Source: a virus
DNA length: 28,574 nt
Strand: one strand, 5' to 3'
IMG/VR virus record: IMGVR_UViG_3300044630_000365
Coordinates: 1-28,574 of that record
The notes under the pieces are model-generated. The model made no database searches. It saw only the letters and a program-made list of their open reading frames with translations, and was not told where the DNA came from. The position numbers and the translations under genes are program-made. Below, one piece after another: positions 13,290 to 19,360 of this stretch. Within the stretch, counting starts at the first letter, position 1. Each line of letters begins with the position of its first letter.

Positions 13290-13580
13290 ATGAAAAAGGA
13301 TTCGCGCCTTACTCGTGCTGGCGTCGCAGGCTATAACAAGCCAAAGCGCACGCCATCACATCCGAAGAAGTCGCACGTTGTTGTCGCCAAAGAAGGTGAT
13401 AAGATCAAGACAATCCGCTTCGGACAGCAGGGCGTAATGGGTTCACCCGCCACTAAAGGTGAAAGCGAATCCAACAAGAAGCGCCGCGCATCGTTTAAAG
13501 CTAGGCACGCGAAGAATATAGCTAAGGGTAAAATGAGCGCGGCCTTTTGGTCGGACAAGGTTAAGTGGACAAGGAATTAA
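13290..13580 (+). CDS. Basic conserved phage protein, 96 residues
   Basis: The sequence (MKKDSRLTRAGVAGYNKPKR, then HPKKSHVVVAKEGDKIKTIR, FGQQGVMG) and its C-terminus (RRASFKARHAKNIAKGKMSA, AFWSDKVKW) follow a conserved pattern that I recognise from podophage head-tail regions, where it is annotated only as hypothetical. It is strongly basic with a beta-strand core and a helical, Lys/Arg-rich end ending in aromatic residues. Association with packaged DNA or the capsid is plausible. It follows the 42-residue Lys/Met-rich gene after 8 bases. Confidence 0.7.
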   Translation: MKKDSRLTRAGVAGYNKPKRTPSHPKKSHVVVAKEGDKIKTIRFGQQGVMGSPATKGESESNKKRRASFKARHAKNIAKGKMSAAFWSDKVKWTRN

Positions 13581-13583
13581 ACT

Positions 13584-13886
13584 ATGGATGATATTAGAAC
13601 ATTTGCACCAGCTTACGGACAAGCTATTGTCGTAACCCCTGGCAACACCAGTGCTAACTCTGCTCTGGGTAAGAACGTGACATCGTTGTGCATCACCAGC
13701 CGCAATTCGGTTGAGTGCTTCGTGCGCGTTGGTAAGGGCGTTGGCCTAGCTGCAACGACTGCTGACTATCTGGTTCCACCAAACGGTCAGGTAAGCATCA
13801 GCAAGTTCTTGGATTATGACCGGATTGCATACATCGCCCCTGCTGGCGGTGGTTCGCTCCACATCATGCCAGGTGAAGGCTTCTAA
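13584..13886 (+). CDS. Small beta-rich structural phage protein
   Basis: A 100-residue protein dominated by short strands and Gly/Ser/Ala turns (FAPAYGQAIVVTPGNTSANS, then NVTSLCITSRNSVECFVRVG, PPNGQVSISKFLDYDRIAYI). This pattern suits a beta-sandwich decoration or connector subunit. It lies between the basic mini-proteins and the gp10-like gene, where small virion proteins are expected. Its stop shares bases with the next ATG (TAATG). No enzyme motif. The specific role is unknown. Confidence 0.6.
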   Translation: MDDIRTFAPAYGQAIVVTPGNTSANSALGKNVTSLCITSRNSVECFVRVGKGVGLAATTADYLVPPNGQVSISKFLDYDRIAYIAPAGGGSLHIMPGEGF

Positions 13887-14020
13887 TGTTTCTGCTAACG
13901 CGCCTTCGGAATCGCTTGCGTTATTTCAACGCAGACGGTGGCCCCGTTCTCGGTGCGCTTCTTCTAGAGAATGGTGACTTCCTGACTCTTGAAGATGGCG
14001 GCTATATTCTGCTGGAATAA
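13886..14020 (+). CDS. Tiny LLLENGD-motif protein, 44 residues
   Basis: It starts in a TAATG overlap. After a basic hydrophobic N-terminus (MFLLTRLRNRLRYF) it carries a repeated strand motif: GALLLENGDFLTLEDGGYIL and LE. Repeats of the LLLENGD type occur in many phage structural proteins and probably form small beta-hairpins. At 44 residues it could be a capsomer-binding peptide. An alternative is the remnant of a longer protein. The coupling overlap and clean ending just before the gp10-like gene favour a real gene. Confidence 0.55.
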   Translation: MFLLTRLRNRLRYFNADGGPVLGALLLENGDFLTLEDGGYILLE

Positions 14021-14029
14021 CATATATCC

Positions 14030-15442
14030 ATGACACAGATTCCAATCATTAATGGCATCTATACGGACAACGGGCCAGACTTTAGAACGTCTTATCCGGT
14101 GAACCTTGTGCCTGTGCCAAAGGCAACGGGAATCAATAATGGTTATCTGCGCCCCGCTGAAGGCATTGTCGGCAACGGCACTGGCCCTGGCATTGATCGT
14201 GGCGGCATAAACTATAACGGCGTTTGCTACCGCGTCATGGGTTCTAAATTCGTTTCGGTTGCCAGCAATGGCGCTGTGACAATCTTGGGCGATGTTGGCA
14301 ACGATGGCGATTACGTCACGCTGGACTACAGCTTTGAATATATCGGCATTGCGTCGAACAACAATCTATTCCTTTGGAATATATCGACTGGAGTTCTCGC
14401 TCAGAACACAGACCCTGACCTTGGCGTTGTTCTCGATACAGTGTGGGTTGATGGTTACTGGATGACTACTGATGGCGAGTTCCTCGTTGTCACCGACCTA
14501 AGCAATCCGTTTGCAGTAAACCCGCTGAAATATGGTTCGTCTGAAGTTGACCCTGACCCAGTGGTTGCCCTGCTGAAACTACGCAATGAAGTCTATGCGC
14601 TCAACCGTCACACGATCGAAGTCTTTGACAACGTAGGCGGTGACCTATTCCCGTTCCAGCGCATTGAAGGCGCACAGATTGAAAAGGGCGTTGTCGGCAC
14701 TCATGCTTGCTGCGTGTTCCTTGAAAACATCGCATTCCTTGGTAGCGGCTTTAACGAAGCACCAGGTATTTATCTTGGCGCAAACGCAAACGCTAATAAG
14801 GTCAGCACGCAAGAGATTGACGAACTGCTGGCGACATTTACTGAGGCGCAGCTATCAGGCGTAAAGCTAGAGGCACGGAATGATAGAGCGCATCAGCATC
14901 TATATATCCACCTTCCCGATCGCACGATTGTATTCGACGCAGCGGCATCTCAAGAATTGGGCCAGCCTGTTTGGTTTGAACTGACGAGCAGCCTTGTGGA
15001 CTATGCCCCATATCGCGCTAGGAACTTCGTGTGGTGCTATGACAAGTGGTTGCTAGGCGACCCTACCAGCAACGCCATTGGGTATCTGGTAAAGAATATA
15101 TCAACGCACTGGGGGCAGAAAGTGCGCTGGGAGTTTGGCACGACTATTCTGTACAATGATGGGCGCGGCGCGATCTTGCAGAACCTTGAACTGGTTTCCC
15201 TGACAGGCTCAGTTGCGTATGGCTTAGACCCAACCATTAACACCAGCTACTCAATTGATGGGCAGAACTGGAGCCAGCAGAAGTTTATCAAGGCTGGTAA
15301 GACAGGGCAGCGAGCAAAGCGTCTTGTATGGTTCCACCAAGGCTGGATGCGTAACTGGCGCGTTCAACGCTTCCAAGGCACATCGGACGCTCATATGTCT
15401 TTTGCTAGGCTAGAGGCGCAAATAGAGCCATTGGCTTTCTAA
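14030..15442 (+). CDS. Packaged DNA stabilisation protein, P22 gp10-like
   Basis: A 470-residue protein (P22 gp10 is 472). It shows the family features: an N-terminal IPIINGIYTDNGPDFRTSYP and VNLVPVPK, a LRPAEGI segment, beta-propeller-like repeats (FEYIGIASNNNLFLWN, LKLRNEVYALNRHTIEVFDN), and a C-terminal SIDGQNWSQQKFIKAGKTGQ followed by RAKRLVW. In P22, gp10 forms a hexameric ring below gp4 and, with the needle, closes the channel and holds the tailspikes. It lies in the expected place after the gp4-like gene. Confidence 0.9.
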   Translation: MTQIPIINGIYTDNGPDFRTSYPVNLVPVPKATGINNGYLRPAEGIVGNGTGPGIDRGGINYNGVCYRVMGSKFVSVASNGAVTILGDVGNDGDYVTLDYSFEYIGIASNNNLFLWNISTGVLAQNTDPDLGVVLDTVWVDGYWMTTDGEFLVVTDLSNPFAVNPLKYGSSEVDPDPVVALLKLRNEVYALNRHTIEVFDNVGGDLFPFQRIEGAQIEKGVVGTHACCVFLENIAFLGSGFNEAPGIYLGANANANKVSTQEIDELLATFTEAQLSGVKLEARNDRAHQHLYIHLPDRTIVFDAAASQELGQPVWFELTSSLVDYAPYRARNFVWCYDKWLLGDPTSNAIGYLVKNISTHWGQKVRWEFGTTILYNDGRGAILQNLELVSLTGSVAYGLDPTINTSYSIDGQNWSQQKFIKAGKTGQRAKRLVWFHQGWMRNWRVQRFQGTSDAHMSFARLEAQIEPLAF

Positions 15443-15443
15443 T

Positions 15444-16220
15444 ATGGTTCAGAGGCTAAACCTTACCCGCGATCAGCTTGCATCGTTTCTGCAAGACCAT
15501 GAGCAAATCAAGCAGTTTGAACGACTGTTTCAAGTGGTCAGCGATGAGGTGGCTCCCTTGAGCGTTACGGAAGCCACCATCTTGGCTGGCGATGCAGTGG
15601 CATCCGCAAATCAAGCATTAGCTTCTGTTGAGGTAATGAAGTCTGTACTGCAGTATCTTGACCGAGCGCCAGCAGCGGCATCGCAAGAACAGGTCGCAGC
15701 ACTGCAAGAGCAAATCACAGCACTTCAACAGATGCCACCACCTAAGCAGCATCGCACACCTCGCTACGGTTCGTTTTACGATACGACAACGCAAACCGCC
15801 GCCGCTATCAACACGGCGTATCCAATGACCTTTAACACAACAGATTTATCATTTGGTGTGACCAGAGGAAGTCCGACTTCGCGTATTTTTGTCGATCGGC
15901 CCAATGTCTATAACATTCAGTTCTCAGCGCAGTTAGATAAGACCGCTGGCGGCGTTGGACTGGTATGGATATGGCTACGCAAGAACGGCGTCAACGTCCC
16001 TGACAGCGCAGGTCAAATCCGCATACAAGGCAACAACGCTGAAATTCTTGCGGCGTGGAACTACATCATTCAGTTGAACGCTGGCGACTACATTGAGTTG
16101 ATGTGGGAGGTAGACGATACATCCGTGCAGTTGCTTGCAGAAGCGGCAACAGGTATACACCCATCAATCCCGTCGGTTATTTTAACAGTAACCGACAACA
16201 TAAGTTCTATGGAGACTTGA
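15444..16220 (+). CDS. Probable tail needle or short fibre with beta-rich C-terminal knob
   Basis: A 258-residue protein directly after the gp10-like gene, the position of the P22 tail needle gp26. The N-terminus (LNLTRDQLASFLQDHEQIKQ, FERLF) recurs in podophage fibre-like proteins. Residues about 50-100 are helical and Ala/Gln-rich (coiled-coil-like, EQVAALQEQITALQQM). Residues about 105-250 form a strand-rich domain (YGSFYDTTTQTAA, NVYNIQFSAQLDK, VWIWLRKNG, GDYIELMWEV) that resembles C1q/TNF-type jelly-rolls. Some P22-like needles, such as that of Sf6, end in a TNF-like knob, so a plug that also touches the host envelope is a fair inference. Confidence 0.6.
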   Translation: MVQRLNLTRDQLASFLQDHEQIKQFERLFQVVSDEVAPLSVTEATILAGDAVASANQALASVEVMKSVLQYLDRAPAAASQEQVAALQEQITALQQMPPPKQHRTPRYGSFYDTTTQTAAAINTAYPMTFNTTDLSFGVTRGSPTSRIFVDRPNVYNIQFSAQLDKTAGGVGLVWIWLRKNGVNVPDSAGQIRIQGNNAEILAAWNYIIQLNAGDYIELMWEVDDTSVQLLAEAATGIHPSIPSVILTVTDNISSMET

Positions 16221-16221
16221 T

Positions 16222-16557
16222 ATGGCTGTTTCAACAAGGGTTCTGATCCCCGCAAAGACTGCGGAGAACACGCAGACAACGCAATACACTGCGACGAACG
16301 TCACGACGGTCATCGACAAGTTCACGGCGACTAATTACACCGCAACTGCTGCGACGATTAGCGTCAACCTTGTCGCGGCATCTGGTAGCACTGGGAACGA
16401 TAACCTTATCGTCAAAGCCAAAACACTTCAGCCATCGGAAACCTATACGTTTCCTGAGTTGGTCGGTCAGGTGATTAATCCAGGCGGATTTATTTCAACT
16501 ATTGCGGGAACAGCTACAGCCATTAACATCCGCGCATCAGGTCGGGAGATAGCATAA
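16222..16557 (+). CDS. Small Thr/Ala-rich conserved structural phage protein
   Basis: A 111-residue protein with GGAG seven bases before its ATG. The sequence is rich in Thr, Ala and Val with alternating strand character (TRVLIPAKTAENTQTTQYTA, then TAATISVNLVAASG, NLIVKAKTLQPSETYTFPEL) and resembles small beta-sandwich proteins of phage virions. It shares its last base with the next ATG (TAATG). Its role might be a minor capsid or tail decoration. There is no catalytic motif. Confidence 0.6.
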   Translation: MAVSTRVLIPAKTAENTQTTQYTATNVTTVIDKFTATNYTATAATISVNLVAASGSTGNDNLIVKAKTLQPSETYTFPELVGQVINPGGFISTIAGTATAINIRASGREIA

Positions 16558-16958
16558 TGAAAAAGCCAATGATGATTATTGAGGGCTTTGCTGGTCTGCG
16601 TGAAAGCGAACCATTCATCACCACCGCTGAGAACAAGAAGAACACAGCGATGGTTATCAAGGACTGGATGCTCGGCCCTGAGAACCCCAGCAACGAGAAG
16701 GGCGCTAATCCTGAATACTGGGTTGCGCTTGGCAAGGCTATGCAAGTCGATGAGGCTGAAGCCCGTCGCCGCCGCTGCTCCAACTGCGAGTATTACGATA
16801 ACAGCACATTGACACAAGCCAAGATGGACAAGATACCTTGGAACGAGTGGGATGTTGACGCTGGATTCCGTGGCTACTGTCATAAGTTTGAGTTCATCTG
16901 TCACGATCTTCGCTCCTGCCAAGCGCATGAAGAACGTGAGTTTGAATTTGAAGATTGA
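16557..16958 (+). CDS. Conserved phage protein with a Cys/His cluster
   Basis: A 133-residue protein starting in a TAATG overlap. Its C-terminal half carries five Cys: CSNCEYY near residue 74, then GYCHKFEFICHDLRSCQAHE near 106-125. The CxxC, the later CxxxxxxC and the nearby His suggest a metal site (zinc or iron-sulphur), though spacing fits no classic finger. The N-terminal part (FITTAENKKNTAMVIKDWML) is helical. Its role is unknown. It may be a minor virion protein or an assembly factor. It is the last gene before the hairpin at 16973. Confidence 0.65.
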   Translation: MKKPMMIIEGFAGLRESEPFITTAENKKNTAMVIKDWMLGPENPSNEKGANPEYWVALGKAMQVDEAEARRRRCSNCEYYDNSTLTQAKMDKIPWNEWDVDAGFRGYCHKFEFICHDLRSCQAHEEREFEFED

Positions 16959-16972
16959 TTGTGATATGGTGC

Positions 16973-17003
16973 AGCCACCGAGCGTTAAGAGCATCCGGTG
17001 GCT
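16973..17003 (+). terminator. Terminator-like hairpin before the acetyltransferase gene
   Basis: AGCCACCG at 16973-16980 pairs perfectly with CGGTGGCT at 16996-17003 (8 bp, 15-base loop). CTCCATTTT follows. It starts 14 bases after the preceding stop. The T-run is short, so read-through into the ejection genes is expected. Confidence 0.6.
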
Positions 17004-17023
17004 CTCCATTTTAAGAGATTAAG

Positions 17024-17542
17024 ATGACAAATGATAACGCCCATCCTGACACAGAATTGACTTCTCAAAGCAGAGTTGTCTTGCCTGTCATTCGTCATGC
17101 GACGTTTGAGGATGCGGAGCAGATTGCAATGCTAGGGTTCAAGTTCCATGAACAAGCGTTCTGGGATGACATCCTAGAGTATAGCATAGATGATTGCGTT
17201 GTTTCGCTGGAAGGGTTTATTGGGCAACCTAATTTCATTTGTATGGTTGCTGACGTTGGTGGCAAATTCGTATCGTTCGGATCGCTTATCCTTAGCCCAG
17301 TGTACTTCAACCACTCGCATATCTCTTGCGAAGAACTTTTCTGGTGGGCCGATCCTGAATCTAACTATCCAGGCATTGGCATGAAGTTGAAAAAAGCAAT
17401 GGAGGAAGAAGCCAAAAAGCGAGGCGCTCTTTCGATCCAAATGAAGTCAATCAATGCGCTGAATGGCGACAGAATGGCGAACCTTTACATCCGTAATGGA
17501 TACAGACCGAGCGAACACTCATTTATTAAAAGGCTAGTGTAA
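17024..17542 (+). CDS. GNAT-family acetyltransferase in the virion module
   Basis: A 172-residue protein with a GNAT fold from about residue 20. It has VIRHATFEDAEQIAMLGFKF at the start, a beta-strand ICMVADVGGKFVSFGSLIL, and the acetyl-CoA loop region near YPGIGMKLKKAMEEEAKKRG, followed by ANLYIRNGYRPSE, the usual C-terminal strand. It would transfer an acetyl group to an amine on a host or phage protein. Such genes are known within the structural regions of various podophages, but their target is unknown. It is flanked by a hairpin and the first ejection-type gene. Confidence 0.8.
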   Translation: MTNDNAHPDTELTSQSRVVLPVIRHATFEDAEQIAMLGFKFHEQAFWDDILEYSIDDCVVSLEGFIGQPNFICMVADVGGKFVSFGSLILSPVYFNHSHISCEELFWWADPESNYPGIGMKLKKAMEEEAKKRGALSIQMKSINALNGDRMANLYIRNGYRPSEHSFIKRLV

Positions 17543-17543
17543 G

Positions 17544-18179
17544 ATGGCTATTGGAACAGCAGCAGCAATCGCCCTTGGCGTTGGCGCACTTGGTAGCGCG
17601 GCTATCGGTGCAAGTGCAGCAAGTAAAGCTGGTAAGGCACAGGTAGCTGCTGCTGATAAAGGAGTGGAGGAACAACGGGCCGCACGCGAAGAAATGCGGC
17701 GCTTGCTTGAACCTTATGTTGCTGCTGGTGGCCCTGCCTTAGAAGCTCAGATGGGCGCATTAGGTCTTCGTGGCCCAGAAGCTCAACAAGCATTTGTAGC
17801 GCAGCAAGAGCAAAGCCCAATCTTTCAGGCAATCGCACGGCAGCAAGAAGAATCCATCCTACAGAACGCTTCGGCAACTGGTGGGCTTCGTGGCGGCAAC
17901 GTACAAGGAGCACTGGCTCAGTTCCGCCCACAATTGCTGAATCAGTTCCTTGAGCAACAATATGGTCGCTTAGGCGGCATGACATCACTTGGTCAGCAAT
18001 CGGCTGCTGGCGTTGGAACGGCTGGTATGCAGTCGGCCACAAGCATCGCTGGCCTGTTGGGTGAAGCAGGCGCTGCAAGGGCTGGCAGTGCATTAGGGAT
18101 TGGTAAGGCGCTTAGTGGGCCATTCAATCTAGCGTCAACTCTAGGCGGTATGTCTGCCTCTAAATCGATGGGCTTCTAA
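17544..18179 (+). CDS. DNA ejection protein, gp7-like
   Basis: A 211-residue protein rich in Gly, Ala, Gln and Ser with no Cys. A small-residue hydrophobic N-terminus (AAAIALGVGALGSAAIGASA) is followed by a helical stretch (EEQRAAREEMRRLLEPYVAA, then GGPALEAQMGALGLRGPEAQ) and a Gln-rich middle (FVAQQEQSPIFQAIARQQEE). P22 gp7 has the same size and composition and leaves the virion first to help form the channel across the envelope. It begins two bases after the acetyltransferase stop. Identification rests on composition and gene order. Confidence 0.75.
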   Translation: MAIGTAAAIALGVGALGSAAIGASAASKAGKAQVAAADKGVEEQRAAREEMRRLLEPYVAAGGPALEAQMGALGLRGPEAQQAFVAQQEQSPIFQAIARQQEESILQNASATGGLRGGNVQGALAQFRPQLLNQFLEQQYGRLGGMTSLGQQSAAGVGTAGMQSATSIAGLLGEAGAARAGSALGIGKALSGPFNLASTLGGMSASKSMGF

Positions 18180-18181
18180 AA

Positions 18182-19048
18182 ATGGTTCAACCTTACGATT
18201 ACTCACTTGGTACACCATCAACCACAGAATCATTTCTGGCGGGTGTTCAGTCATATCAAAATCAGCAAAAAGTTGATGCGGCACGCGCTGCGGCCCAAGC
18301 GGAACAGGACAAAGTTGGCCGCGCAAGAAGCTTTTCTTTAAGAGCGCAACAAGTTGCTAAAGACCCAAAGCCTGAAAATCTATCAGCATTATATGCAGAA
18401 TTTCCAGAGTATGGCGCTGATCTTGATAGATTTGGGAAGCAGTTGGCTGCAAACGATCGTACCACATACGGCACAATCTTAAGCGATGCCATTATCGCAA
18501 AAGACCTTGGTAAAACTCCAGAGGAAATTGCGGCAATTTATACAAAAGGCGCTGAAGCTGCAAGAAACTCACAGCGCACAAACATCGCAGAACAGTTCGA
18601 CTTTGCTGCACAATTGGCGCTTAGCCCCAGTGCGGATGATAATTTCGCTGCTCGTTCATTGCTTTTTAAGATTGATCCAGATGGCTACAAATTGCTTGAA
18701 GAAGGTAAGGTTAAACTGGACACGGCTAGAATTAAGGAACTTCAGGCAGAAGGGTTTGTTATTGGCACTCCTGAATTCCAAGCTGCCCTTAAATCAGAGC
18801 GTGAAAAGATAACTACAACACTTCCAGGTGGTGGCTTTTATAGTGGCCCACCATCAGGATTAACGCAAATCTTAGGTGGCCAACCATTGCCTACTAATGT
18901 GCAAAAAGGGCCACCACGCCAGCCGACTACTAAAGAAGAATTTGATAAGTTGGAGCCTGGGGCATTCTTCATTGATCCAAAGGGTGTAACTCGACAAAAG
19001 CCAGGAGGTCAGACGGCTACTCCGTCTGGTAACTTTCAAGGGCAGTGA
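18182..19048 (+). CDS. DNA ejection protein, gp20-like
   Basis: A 288-residue protein, largely helical in the first 200 residues (QKVDAARAAAQAEQDKVGRA, LQAEGFVIGTPEFQAALKSE). It has a Gly/Pro/Thr-rich C-terminal tail and a GAFFIDPKGVTRQKPGG segment, which resembles the short 'gsYidPdGk.r.K' motif common in phage ejection and tail proteins. It is placed between gp7-like and gp16-like proteins, as gp20 is in P22. It ends just before an M15 peptidase gene in another frame, and that frame is already open from 18990, so a frameshifted fusion cannot be excluded. Confidence 0.65.
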   Translation: MVQPYDYSLGTPSTTESFLAGVQSYQNQQKVDAARAAAQAEQDKVGRARSFSLRAQQVAKDPKPENLSALYAEFPEYGADLDRFGKQLAANDRTTYGTILSDAIIAKDLGKTPEEIAAIYTKGAEAARNSQRTNIAEQFDFAAQLALSPSADDNFAARSLLFKIDPDGYKLLEEGKVKLDTARIKELQAEGFVIGTPEFQAALKSEREKITTTLPGGGFYSGPPSGLTQILGGQPLPTNVQKGPPRQPTTKEEFDKLEPGAFFIDPKGVTRQKPGGQTATPSGNFQGQ

Positions 19049-19058
19049 CATTAATCCA

Positions 19059-19358
19059 GTGAAAGACTTAGGCTCTCTTGGCTTTACCCCGACAAGTGGA
19101 TTCAGAACTGAGAAGCATCAACAGGCTCTAGTGAGGCAGGGGATGACAACAACTACCCGTGGTTCACATCCAAAAGGTGACGCATTAGATTTTATGCCAC
19201 CCAAAGGAATGAAGGTTTCTGAAGCCATCGCTTTGGTAAAACAAACATACCCAGGCAGTCGCGTTGCTGCTAGTAACAAAGGTGCATTACACATAACCTT
19301 CCCAGGCTGGGGTAAGGCCCCCGACGTAAGTGGTTCTCGTGAAAGATATGGTGATTAA
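19059..19358 (+). CDS. M15-type zinc D,D-peptidase domain protein
   Basis: A 99-residue protein read from GTG 19059 with only a weak binding site. It begins with SLGFTPTSGFRT and has the M15 zinc motif SHPKGDALDF (His 37, Asp 44), followed by ALHITFPGWG with the third ligand at His 78. These are the typical zinc residues of Peptidase_M15 enzymes that cut peptidoglycan cross-bridges. Its position among ejection genes suggests a virion-borne lysin that opens the cell wall during DNA entry. It could also be the endolysin. The frame continues upstream to 18990, so an N-terminal extension or +1 frameshift from the preceding gene is possible. Confidence 0.75.
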   Translation: MKDLGSLGFTPTSGFRTEKHQQALVRQGMTTTTRGSHPKGDALDFMPPKGMKVSEAIALVKQTYPGSRVAASNKGALHITFPGWGKAPDVSGSRERYGD

Positions 19359-19360
19359 TT

